64,000 nucleotides of DNA from CBDAQR01 sp965199055. GTDB taxonomy: Bacteria; Pseudomonadota; Gammaproteobacteria; Pseudomonadales; Halieaceae. The stretch spans positions 992,001-1,056,000 of the forward strand of contig CBDAQR010000004.1 of the NCBI GenBank assembly GCA_965199055.1, given 5' to 3'. This document shows, one piece after another, positions 36,597 through 45,989 of the stretch (its first letter is position 1; each line of letters begins with the position of its first letter). The notes under the pieces were generated by a model, which did no database searches, was not told where the DNA came from, and was given only the letters and a program-made list of their open reading frames with translations. The position numbers and the translations under genes were made by a program.

Positions 36597-37058
36597 ATGG
36601 GACGCAGTATCAAACGAGCGCCATCAGCAGCACAGGCCGCCAGCGGTCGCGGCGGCGGCCTTGAGCGCGATGAAAGCGGCGGTTTTGGTGGCAGCGGTGA
36701 TAGTGCAGAACAGGACGGCTATACCGATCGCTTGATGAAACTGATTCCCGCTGAAGTGGTCGCTTTTTTCCTCGCCATGGACGCGGCCATCATCGCCCAC
36801 AACGACACTGAAGCGCCGGTAGTTCTGGGCATCTGGCTGGTAGGCTGCATTGCCACCTGGTTCCACCTCACGTTTGTGGCCAAGGTGGATAACTGGCCAC
36901 AAATTGCCGTGAGCGTCGGTGCGTTCGCGGTATGGGCACTGAACATCGGTCACGGCTTCCAGGTGCATAACTGGATCGAGCCCGGATATGCGGTCTTGTT
37001 GCTGCTGGCCTATACCTTTTTTGCGCCTGAACTGCCCTTCCTGAAGCGGGAACGCTAA
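36597..37058 (+). CDS. Four-TM protein with glycine-rich N-terminal tail, between two caspase genes
   Basis: 153 residues. Residues 1-45 are hydrophilic, Gly/Ser/Arg-rich (SGRGGGLERDESGGFGGSG) and probably disordered; four membrane segments follow at about 50-66, 74-94, 101-118 and 127-143; the C-terminus is basic. Not recognised as a known family. Six bp after the first caspase gene and four bp before the caspase-STAND gene, so co-translated with both. The exposed arginine-containing tail followed by a small membrane bundle is what a protease-activated pore or anchor might look like, but that is inference. Confidence 0.7.
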   Translation: MGRSIKRAPSAAQAASGRGGGLERDESGGFGGSGDSAEQDGYTDRLMKLIPAEVVAFFLAMDAAIIAHNDTEAPVVLGIWLVGCIATWFHLTFVAKVDNWPQIAVSVGAFAVWALNIGHGFQVHNWIEPGYAVLLLLAYTFFAPELPFLKRER

Positions 37059-37062
37059 GCCC

Positions 37063-40000
37063 TTGGCGGAGTTTCAGCAAAGCCTGGCGCTGATCATTGG
37101 CATCAATGCCTATGGCAATGGCATCCCGCCATTGGATACCGCTCGGCATGATGCCGAGAAGCTGGCCGAAATTCTCGAGGAGCAGCACGAGTACGAGGTG
37201 ATCCTGCTACTGGATGAGCAGGCCAGCCTGGCCGCCATTCGTCAATTGGTGCGCGAAGAACTACCGCAGCGACTGGGGCCCTCGGACCGTCTGTTTTTCT
37301 ATTTTGCCGGCCATGGCATTGCCACCGATAGTGACACCGGTCCCAATGGCTACCTGCTACCCCAGGACGCCAGTGTCGGGCGGGAAGACACCTACCTGCA
37401 CATGCCGGTGTTTCACGATGCGCTGTGCGAATTGGAATGCCGGCATATGCTGGTGATTCTGGATAGTTGCTTTGGCGGCGCCTTTCGTTGGTCCAGCACT
37501 CGGAGCATTCTCGATTTGCCCACGGTGATTCGCGAGGAGCGCTTCGAGCGCTTCACCACGGACCCGGCCTGGCAAGTACTTACCTCTGCCTCCCATGACG
37601 AAACCGCCGCCGACCAACTCACCTCCGGGAGCCTGGGCAGCCGCGGCCATACCCATGGGGATTCGCCCCACTCGCCCTTTGCCCTGGCCTTGTTTGATGG
37701 CTTACAAGGCGCCGCCGATGTGGTGCCATCCGACGAGCGCGATGGCGTGATCACCGCATCTGAATTGTACGTGTACATCAACGAGCGCATCTCCCGAGAG
37801 CTGGGGGATTTGCGCATGGAACAGACCCCGCGATTGTGGCCCCTGCAAAAGCACGACAAAGGGGAATACATCTTCCTGGTGCCAGGCCACGAGTTGAACC
37901 TGCCGCCGGCGCCGGAGATTAATCGGGCCAATAACCCCTACCTGGGCTTACGCGCCTATGAACAAGCTGATGCACATTTGTTCTATGGCCGAAAGCACGC
38001 CATAGAGCAACTGCAGACCTACGTCGCCGAGCATCCCCTCACTGTGGTGCTGGGCGCCTCCGGCACTGGCAAGTCCAGTTTGGTCAAGGCCGGTTTGTTG
38101 CCAGAACTGGAATCAGACTTTGTACTGACGCCCACGTTTAGGCCGGGACAACACCCGCTGCAGGGCCTGGCACAGTCTGTAAGCGCGGGTTTGGGGGAAC
38201 CCGAACTAACGACTCCAGAAAGTATCAGGAAAGCCATCCGCAAATGGATCGAAGCCAACCCCGAAAAGCGCCTGGTGCTGTGCATTGATCAGTACGAAGA
38301 GGTGCTGACTATGTGCCACGACCCGGATCAGCGTGAGGCCTTCCAGGTTCTGCTGGCCAGCTTACTGAAAGCATTTCCGGATCAGCTGCGCGTCATCGTC
38401 ACCGTGCGCCTGGACTTTGAGCCCCAGTTTGATGAGGGACCATTGGAACCCTGGTGGGATGAGGCCCGCTTTGTGGTCACCCCCATGACGCAGGACGAAT
38501 TGCGAGATGTTATTGAGAAACCCGCTTCAGAAATGGTCCTTCGCTTTGAGCCACCAGAGCTGATCGACACCTTGATCAATGAGGTCATCTCCACCCCCGG
38601 CGGCCTACCGCTGCTGTCCTTTGCCCTAAGTGAAATGTACCTGCACTACCTGGAGCGCAACAGCGATGACCGTGCCATCGAGCAGATCGATTTCGAAGCC
38701 GTAGGCGGCGTCGTGGGTTCCCTGCGCTCGCGTGCCGACCAGGTCTACAAGGACTTGCCAGAAGACACGCGTCCGACCATGCAGCGGGTAATGCTGCGCA
38801 TGGTCTCGGCCGAGAGCGGGAATGAACTCGCCAGGCGCCGCGTGTCGGAAGCGGAATTAGACTTTGAAGACGAAACCGAAGATCAGCGCATCAGCATGGT
38901 GGTTGAGCAACTGGTGAATGCGCGTCTGGTGGTCAAAGATCAGGATGAGGATGACACAACCTTCATAGAGCCCGCCCACGATGCGCTGGTGCGCTCCTGG
39001 GACAAACTGATTGCCTGGGTCAACAATGTGCGCCGCAATGAGATAGACAATCTCAGGTTTCGCCGCAGCCTGGGGCAGACTGCGCAAACCTGGCTGGCCA
39101 CCACGAACAAAGTGGTGAGACGTGGCGAACTATGGAATGACTCCGCCCGCGCCGGTCAACTCAAAGAACTGATGCTCGGCGATGCGCCTTGGATGAATGC
39201 GCTGGAGAGACGCTTCGCCAGGGCCAGCGTCCGGTCTCGCGTCCGGTCGCGTCGATTTAACCAGGCCATAGTGGTGCTCATCGCAGCGCTGGGACTTTTC
39301 GCTACTTACTCAGCCTATGATGCCAGCATCAGCGCAGGCCGCGCCGAGAACAGCGCCGCTGAGGCTGAGCAACAGCGAGACCGGGCGTTATCAGCCGCAC
39401 TGGCCATTCGCTCTGATGAGGCCTGGGAGGATAACAATGTCGCCACTGCCATTCTGTACTCAGTGCAGGCCTTTAACAGTAGCGAGACACCGGAATCCTA
39501 TAGCGCAATGATGACCACCATGCAGCGCATCCCGGCCCTGCATCTCAATCGCGAAGAGTCAGTGGAGCTGACCCTGGCACAGGCTGATGACCGCGATAAT
39601 ATCACCCACATCTGGCCCATGCCGAACGGTCATACAGTGCTCACTACGCGGGAAGTTGTGGGCTATCACGCTACCTGGCCGGAGCGCGTGCTCGAGCTTT
39701 GGGATAACAACGGCGAAGGCATCACCACCGGCTACGGCGAAGATACGAAGCGTTTCACTACCGATCCCATACAAAGCGCCAGTTTCCACTCGAACGGCAG
39801 CTCGGTACTGATGGAGACTGAGAGCGGTAGTTACTATGTGGACGCCTATAGAGACCGATTGGATGGCGTTTTCTGGCTTGGCATACAGCAGCCGGTATTT
39901 GCAGACACAGCTGACCTGATCTTGGGGCTGAATAAAGATGGCACGCAGATCGTGTTCTACGAGCGCGAGCAATTAGAGATTGTTAAACGCAACATTCTGC

Positions 40001-41824
40001 TGAACGAGCTGATTGCCTACAGTCGGCGATCGGACCTGGCCGGAATCAGTCAATTTGCCATCACATCGGATGCCTCGACATTGGTGGTTGCGGGGCCACT
40101 CAGAGGAGGCGGCAGCTACCTCGGACAATGGCGCTTGTCGGGGGACGATTATCAACTAAAGACCGAGTTCTTCCTCACCCCGAACTTTAACGGTTAGTAA
40201 GTTGCAGTTCAGCCCTGACGGCCAATACCTGGCAGCGGACGGCAGTGTGAGGCAGCGCCGCATCCCAACAGAGGCTGATCCGCGCCCGGCATCATGGGAG
40301 AACAATCAGTTTATCGCGTGGTGGGAACGCGACACGCCCTACGATCTCGTGTTGGCGACAGGCTTCAAAGCCGGTGCTGTTAATCTGGTCATCAGCCCCG
40401 ACAGTCGGCGCATAGCCGCGAGCTACCGTGAAGAATCCGAAGGCGAAATACTGTGGGAACTGGACACCGGCAACCCAATCGCTATGGACCAGGCGGCAGA
40501 GCCTCTCTTGTCTCGGGCAGTGTTCTCCCACGAAGGACGCCTGTTGGCACTGGCCTTTAGCCGCCAGATGAGCACAGTCATTTATTTAGTACGCGCCAAG
40601 ACGGGCGAGGTTATCGAGCGCATGGAGCACCCAGCCGTAGTACACGGTATGTACCTCAGCCGAAGCGACGCCAAGCTATGGCTAACTCATGAAAACAGCT
40701 ATACCACCTGGAATATTGTCGAGGGCATATGGACGGGACGGCGGCTTCCCGCTGCCGGCGATATTCGCCACGCACGCTTTACACCTGACAGCCAGCGGCT
40801 CGTCACCGTGGGCGAGCAGCTCAATACCTGGGATATGCGCGGCAATCGATTACATGCACCACTGACCCTGCGCGCAACAGCCAATGAAGTCACGATCAGT
40901 CCGGACGGTGCACTACTGGCCATTCACGGCGTATGTGACACCGGAGTGTGGGAGACGTCCAATCTCATGCAACCCCTGTGGCTGAAGGGAAAAAGCGACT
41001 CCTGCAGGGAAAACCCGCGCAGAAAAAACAGACATGGCTCCAGTAACGTGCATTCCAGCTTTAGCTACAACAGCCAGTGGCTGGCTGTCGGCGATGTTAA
41101 TAAGGCGCACATCGTCAATGCACGCACCGGCACCAACGAGGGCCTTACCCCCGGGCTCATGGCATTCAGCAAGCCAACCAACCTCAGTCTGTACTTTGCC
41201 AAGGACGCGCCACTGTTGTTTATGGCTAGTCATTATGACAAAGGAAACTCCCTGTCTACCTACGCCATACCAGAAGTTAAACTGCTACAGCGCGCAGATA
41301 TCAATATTCAGCAGCGCGCCGCGGAACTGGCCTACGACAGTTTCAATCAGCAAGTGGCCATCGCCAACAGAAAAGGCGAGATACAACTGCTGGATGTAAA
41401 TACGCTGGAACAGGTGGGACCAGACTGGAAGATCTACCGTGACTATAGTTTGGACACCGTTGATTTCGCCGATACGGGTGACCTTATGGCGACGGCAAGC
41501 GGTGAGAGTGTGCAGCTGTGGAGTCCGCGCACCCGCCAGAAGATTGGTGACAAAATTCTCATGGGCGGCAGCCACGGGCGTGCCACCATGAGTCCCGACG
41601 GCAAGCGTCTCGCGATTGTGAATGACAGCCGCGCCACACTGTGGAACCTGTCCAGCGCCGACTGGAAAGAACGCGCTTGCCGTATTGCCGACCGCAATAT
41701 GAGCCGCTTCGAATGGGAAAGTGCGCTGGGCGATTTGCCGTATCAGTGCACCTGCCCGATGCTACGACCGCACCCGGATTACCCGGGCTTTGAATGTATG
41801 AGCCAGAGCGACAGAATGCCTTGA
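37063..41824 (+). pseudogene. Caspase-nSTAND NTPase-TM-beta-propeller protein, frameshifted
   Basis: Giant protein (~1,586 codons) starting at TTG 37063. Domains: caspase (His84 in FAGHGIA, Cys136 in ILDSCFGGAF); nSTAND-type NTPase beginning NPYLGLRAYEQADAHLFYGR, with Walker A GASGTGKSS (331-339) and Walker B VLCIDQYEE (~405-413); a membrane segment near 731-752; and a C-terminal WD40-like propeller with repeated FSPDG, ISPDG and MSPDG strands ending CRIADRNMSRFEWESALGDLPY. The frame breaks near 40190: NFNG then stop, resuming one base later with VSKLQFSPDGQYLA. One inserted base explains it. Such proteins are known as conflict-system sensors or executioners; here only the propeller is affected. 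Confidence 0.87.
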
Positions 41825-42134
41825 GCCACGTGTCACGGGAAACAGAAAGTGTGAGTATGTCAGCAAAGAGTGCTCGCCACTTCATCATTCTTGGTAATTC
41901 CAGGACTGGATCAAACTATCTTCAATCGCTGCTTAACTCACAGCCACAGGTTTTCTGCGCAGGAGAGTTACTCCTTCAACCCGACAGAATCCAGAAGGAG
42001 CTTCACTCTCGAAAAGTCCCTGAGTCACCAATCATGCGGTTGCAGCACGCCCTCACCAAGCGAAACTATCTTGCCGCCATCCATCTGTTCTACTGTAAAT
42101 ACCCCAAACAGCTAACCACCCATTCATAGAAAAA

Positions 42135-42914
42135 TTAAGCCACTTCTCGGTATTGAACGGGTGTCATATCGTTCAATCCATCATGGGGTCGTTCATGGTT
42201 ATACAACACGATCCAGTCATCCGTGATCTCTCGAACTTCCTGCAATGTCTCGAACAGATATAAGTCCAATACTTCCTCTCGATACGTGCGATTAAAACGT
42301 TCGATAAATCCATTTTGGTAAGGCTTGCCGGGCTTGATGAAATCGATCTGAATTCCATGCGCTTGCGCCCATTCAGCCAACGCCCCTGATGTAAATTCAG
42401 GGCCATTATCAACCCTGATAATAGCGGGATAGCCTCGCCAGGCTGCAATACGATCTAATGTATGTATCACTCGCTCCGTAGTAATGCCCGAATTGATATC
42501 TATCGCTAACACTTCTCGATTGAAATCATCAACCACATTGAACGTGCGAAACCGATGACCGTGACGCAAGGTATCGCTCATAAAATCCATCGACCAACAG
42601 ATATTGGCTGATCTAGGAACGCGCAATGGCAACGGATTCCTATTCGGTATCCTGCGTTTTACTTTACGCCGTATATTCAGTTTTAACTCCATATAAACAC
42701 GGTAAATCCGTTTGTGATTCCAACGTTTACCCAACGCTCTGAGCCGCTTACACAGCTTTGGAAAACCCCAGCGAGGGTGCTTCTCAACCAAGGCCAGCAA
42801 CGCATCAATCAGCTCACTATCATCTACTCGCTTGGGCGTGTAGTAATACGCCGTGCGACTTAGCGCGGCTGCACCACAGGCCGCTCGAATGCTGACAGGG
42901 TAATCCTTGCGCAA
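42135..42914 (-). CDS. IS-A OrfB (DDE integrase domain)
   Basis: 259 residues counted from an internal TTG, but naturally made as OrfAB by -1 frameshifting (KKALGPVHRRQWVDRLRKDY joins the two). DDE residues lie in CWSMDFMSD, RVDNGPEFTS and GFIERFNRTYREE. Intact. Confidence 0.9.
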   Translation of the reverse strand: MRKDYPVSIRAACGAAALSRTAYYYTPKRVDDSELIDALLALVEKHPRWGFPKLCKRLRALGKRWNHKRIYRVYMELKLNIRRKVKRRIPNRNPLPLRVPRSANICWSMDFMSDTLRHGHRFRTFNVVDDFNREVLAIDINSGITTERVIHTLDRIAAWRGYPAIIRVDNGPEFTSGALAEWAQAHGIQIDFIKPGKPYQNGFIERFNRTYREEVLDLYLFETLQEVREITDDWIVLYNHERPHDGLNDMTPVQYREVA

Positions 42915-42946
42915 ACGATCAACCCACTGCCGACGATGGACTGGCC

Positions 42947-43210
42947 CTAAAGCTTTTTTATGATCTCTTCCTGCATCTGACTCTTCAGGCTGAGATCGGC
43001 ATACATCTGCTTGAGCTTGCGGTTCTCTTCTTCAAGTTCCTTGAGCCGCCGTACATCGGAGGCTTCCATTCCACCGTACTTAGAGCGCCACTTGTAAAAG
43101 GTGCTGAGTCCAATGCCATGCTCTCGACATATGTCCGGAACCGGCACTCCGCTTTCTGCTTGTTTGAGAAACGCCACAATCTGCGTTTCGCTGAACTTCG
43201 ATTTGCGCAT
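42947..43210 (-). CDS. IS-A OrfA
   Basis: 87 residues: helix-turn-helix (SETQIVAFLKQAESG, ICREHGIGLSTFYKWRSKYGG) and a coiled coil (RRLKELEEENRKLKQMYADL). Ends in IIKKL at the slippery A_AAA_AAG. This is the only complete orfA of this element in the window. Confidence 0.9.
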   Translation of the reverse strand: MRKSKFSETQIVAFLKQAESGVPVPDICREHGIGLSTFYKWRSKYGGMEASDVRRLKELEEENRKLKQMYADLSLKSQMQEEIIKKL

Positions 43211-43387
43211 ATGTAAAAACTCCTATCACGTTAGTTTATAGAAATTTCTACGTATGAGTGGCGCTATTTTACGGGGTACTTACAGAGGACACCGACAAAT
43301 CTTTGGCTCCTTGGGCTGAAGAGTATATTGAACGCACGAGGTCCGTATTCGAGAACCTTTTCTAGAGAGTTGTTAAGTAAAAGGAAT

Positions 43388-43464
<77 letters not shown>

Positions 43465-43477
43465 AAAGAGGCCGAGG

Positions 43478-43506
43478 ATTATATAGACTGACACGCCAGG
43501 TTTAAA
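43478..43506 (-). promoter_or_regulatory. Promoter of tRNA-Val
   Basis: Minus-strand TTTAAA, 17-bp spacer, perfect TATAAT ending 14 bp before the tRNA 5' end. Confidence 0.7.
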
Positions 43507-43517
43507 GCCACCTGAGA

Positions 43518-43707
43518 TCAATTTTCTGGCGGCAATAAATCTCTCATGAAATCGACTTTTAGCACGGAACGATAACCAGTGCTCCAGGCCCAGGGTATGT
43601 CGGTGTCTACTTCTGGGTCCCAGTCGCCCTGAGTCCGCGAAAAGCTGCGCGCATAGCGCGTATGCACCACTAACTCGGCCTCAGTGTGCTTGCGATCGGA
43701 GAGGTTC
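43518..43707 (-). pseudogene. Orphan 3' gene fragment cut by IS-A
   Basis: About 62 C-terminal codons (NLSDRKHTEAELVVHTRY ... FMRDLLPPEN, stop) entering directly from the IS-A end at 43708. The frame continues a few codons into the IS, where no proper start exists. The sequence looks like a real protein end but I cannot name the family. The 5' part is not seen elsewhere in the window. Confidence 0.55.
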
Positions 43708-44729
43708 TGTAAATAACCCAAACAGCTAACCACCCATTCATAGAAAAATTAAGCCACTTCTCGGTATTGAACGGGTGTCATATCGTTCAATCCATCATGG
43801 GGTCGTTCATGGTTATACAACACGATCCAGTCATCCGTGATCTCTCGAACTTCCTGCAATGTCTCGAACAGATATAAGTCCAATACTTCCTCTCGATACG
43901 TGCGATTAAAACGTTCGATAAATCCATTTTGGTAAGGCTTGCCGGGCTTGATGAAATCGATCTGAATTCCATGCGCTTGCGCCCATTCAGCCAACGCCCC
44001 TGATGTAAATTCAGGGCCATTATCAACCCTGATAATAGCGGGATAGCCTCGCCAGGCTGCAATACGATCTAAAGTATGTATCACTCGCTCCGTAGTAATG
44101 CCCGAATTGATATCTATCGCTAACACTTCTCGATTGAAATCATCAACCACATTGAACGTGCGAAACCGATGACCGTGACGCAAGGTATCGCTCATAAAAT
44201 CCATCGACCAACAGATATTGGCTGATCTAGGAACGCGCAATGGCAACGGATTCCTATTCGGTATCCTGCGTTTTACTTTACGCCGTATATTCAGTTTTAA
44301 CTCCATATAAACACGGTAAATCCGTTTGTGATTCCAACGTTTACCCAACGCTCTGAGCCGCTTACACAGCTTTGGAAAACCCCAGCGAGGGTGCTTCTCA
44401 ACCAAGGCCAGCAACGCATCAATCAGCTCACTATCATCTACTCGCTTGGGCGTGTAGTAATACGCCGTGCGACTTAGCGCGGCTGCACCACAGGCCGCTC
44501 GAATGCTGACAGGGTAATCCTTGCGCAAACGATCAACCCACTGCCGACGATGGACTGGCCCTAAAGCTTTTTTATGATCTCTTCCTGCATCTGACTCTTC
44601 AGGCTGAGATCGGCATACATCTGCTTGAGCTTGCGGTTCTCTTCTTCAAGTTCCTTGAGCCGCCGTACATCGGAGGCTTCCATTCCACCGTACTTAGAGC
44701 GCCACTTGTAAAAGGTGCTGAGTCCAATG
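43708..44729 (-). mobile_element. IS-A 3' fragment, left mirror copy
   Basis: 1022 bp of IS-A from its 3' terminus (here TGTAAATAACCC, one base different from the whole copy) to the complement of CAT inside orfA, where IS-B starts. Carries an intact orfB (43749-44528) and the 3' two-thirds of orfA including the frameshift heptamer (44567-44573). No start remains for OrfAB. Confidence 0.93.
43749..44528 (-). CDS. IS-A OrfB in truncated copy
   Basis: Same 259-residue DDE domain as at 42135-42914. Its natural translation through OrfA is lost because the orfA 5' end is missing, so it is probably silent. Confidence 0.8.
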   Translation of the reverse strand: MRKDYPVSIRAACGAAALSRTAYYYTPKRVDDSELIDALLALVEKHPRWGFPKLCKRLRALGKRWNHKRIYRVYMELKLNIRRKVKRRIPNRNPLPLRVPRSANICWSMDFMSDTLRHGHRFRTFNVVDDFNREVLAIDINSGITTERVIHTLDRIAAWRGYPAIIRVDNGPEFTSGALAEWAQAHGIQIDFIKPGKPYQNGFIERFNRTYREEVLDLYLFETLQEVREITDDWIVLYNHERPHDGLNDMTPVQYREVA

Positions 44730-44737
44730 TGTAGTGG

Positions 44738-45571
44738 TCAACTAAAACTGGCCACGGTTTTATAAGCTTTCCAGTATTCGTTTTCTGCCTGATTGGGTGT
44801 TTTCATGTTGTTATTCGAATGCGGTCTGATCGAGTTGTAGTACCTCACGATATAGTCATTGATTGACTGCTTGGCTTCAGTAAAACTCCGATAGCCCGTC
44901 TCTGGAACCCACTCGGTTTTTAGGCTGCGGAAGAAGCGCTCCATTGGCGCGTTATCCCAGCAGTTTCCCCGTCGACTCATGCTCTGTTGTATCTGATACC
45001 GCCAGAGATGCTGACGGAATTTTGTACTGGTGTACTGAACTCCCTGATCCGAGTGGAATAGCACTCCCTTTGGTCTTCCTCTGGATTCATAAGCCATCAT
45101 CAACGCCTTACGGGTCAGTTCACTGTCGGCCCGATAAGAAAACGCCCAACCAACCGGTTTTCTCGCGTAGAGATCCAGTATCATGGCTAGATAGGCCCAG
45201 CGTTGACCCGTCCAAATATATGTAATATCGCTGCACCACACCTGGTTGGGTTCTGCTACAGAAAACTGCCGATTCAAGGTATTTGGAATGGCTACGTGTA
45301 GCTTGTCAGCACGCTTATAGGCGTGTTTTGGAAGCTGGCTACTCACCAGTCCCAACTCCTTCATCAACTTACCCGCAACGTAACGAGTCAATGGCGTTCC
45401 ATTACGGCTAACGATCTGGGCAACGGTTCTTGCACCAGCTGAGCCACCACTTAGGCGGTGAGCAGCGTGAACCATAAGCTTAAGCCTGCAACGATGGGAG
45501 TTGTCACCCTTCGGGCGCTCTCGCCAATATCGGTAGCTACTGCGTTGAATATCAAAGACATGGCATAGCAA
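44738..45571 (-). CDS. IS-B OrfB, copy 2
   Basis: 277-residue DDE domain identical to 16907-17740, with SDITY, HSDQG and PMERFF catalytic motifs. Intact. Confidence 0.92.
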   Translation of the reverse strand: MLCHVFDIQRSSYRYWRERPKGDNSHRCRLKLMVHAAHRLSGGSAGARTVAQIVSRNGTPLTRYVAGKLMKELGLVSSQLPKHAYKRADKLHVAIPNTLNRQFSVAEPNQVWCSDITYIWTGQRWAYLAMILDLYARKPVGWAFSYRADSELTRKALMMAYESRGRPKGVLFHSDQGVQYTSTKFRQHLWRYQIQQSMSRRGNCWDNAPMERFFRSLKTEWVPETGYRSFTEAKQSINDYIVRYYNSIRPHSNNNMKTPNQAENEYWKAYKTVASFS

Positions 45572-45603
45572 CTTAACGGGATAGCTCTCTTGTAACCGCT
45601 GAA

Positions 45604-45918
45604 TTATCGAATATTTTTCAGCTCGTCGGACATCAAGAGAGCCATACCCTTTTTTAATATGTCTTTCTCTGTTTCCAGCCGTTTGATCTGACGTTCCAGG
45701 TCGCGAATACGGCGCTGCTCCTCGGTCAGTGGCGTGCCTTTCTGAGGTGTTTCTCCCGAGCGCTCTAGCCGAAGCTGGCGAACCCAGCCCTCCACTGAAG
45801 ATTTACTGACGTTCATCGCTTCACTCGCGGCTCTGACGGTATAGCCTTGGTCAACGACTAATTGTGCGACTTCGAGTCGAAACTCCGGGCTAAAGTTTGG
45901 TCTGGATCGTTTGGTCAT
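45604..45918 (-). CDS. IS-B OrfA, copy 2
   Basis: 104 residues identical to 16560-16874; frameshift heptamer at 45649-45655 on the minus strand. Confidence 0.9.
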   Translation of the reverse strand: MTKRSRPNFSPEFRLEVAQLVVDQGYTVRAASEAMNVSKSSVEGWVRQLRLERSGETPQKGTPLTEEQRRIRDLERQIKRLETEKDILKKGMALLMSDELKNIR

Positions 45919-45989
45919 TTGCTCACCTGTGTCTTGAGGGGTGATAGTATCACCCAGATTCAGGTGGCCAGTTTTAGTTGACCACTACA

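Larger units (their letters stand above)
42094..43284 (-). mobile_element. IS-A, complete IS3-family element
   Basis: 1191 bp, read on the minus strand from TGTAAGTACCCC (43284) to the complement of TGTAAATACCCC (42094). Contains orfA and orfB with A_AAA_AAG frameshift signal at 42953-42959. The flanking triplets differ (TAC left, GAG right), so there is no target duplication, in keeping with deletion of host DNA on one side. Confidence 0.95.
41857..43365 (+). pseudogene. Sulfotransferase-like gene, centre lost and replaced by IS-A
   Basis: The 5' part (41857-42093, 79 codons) has the PAPS-binding-type loop FIILGNSRTGSNYLQSLL of sulfotransferases. IS-A begins at 42094 and the frame ends inside it at 42129. 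After the IS, 43285-43365 encode a C-terminal-looking APWAEEYIERTRSVFENLF and a stop in the same direction, typical of sulfotransferase ends. Together they make only about 105 residues, so roughly 150 or more residues are missing: the IS did not just insert, the middle was deleted with it. Confidence 0.75.
44730..45989 (-). mobile_element. IS-B, complete copy 2, reversed
   Basis: 1260 bp, reverse of the copy at 16489-17748 in coding content. Both ends here read TGTAGTGGTCAACTAAAACT and continue identically to TGGCCAC, so the inverted repeats are perfect, whereas copy 1 has a divergent left end (GGCACACTGAATTTGG). Flanks are ATG on the left and CAT on the right, the same triplet as at copy 1. 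Confidence 0.95.

Noticed and set aside
42091..43287. Target-site duplication around whole IS-A
   Set aside because: TAC on one side and GAG on the other; no match, and host sequence is missing.
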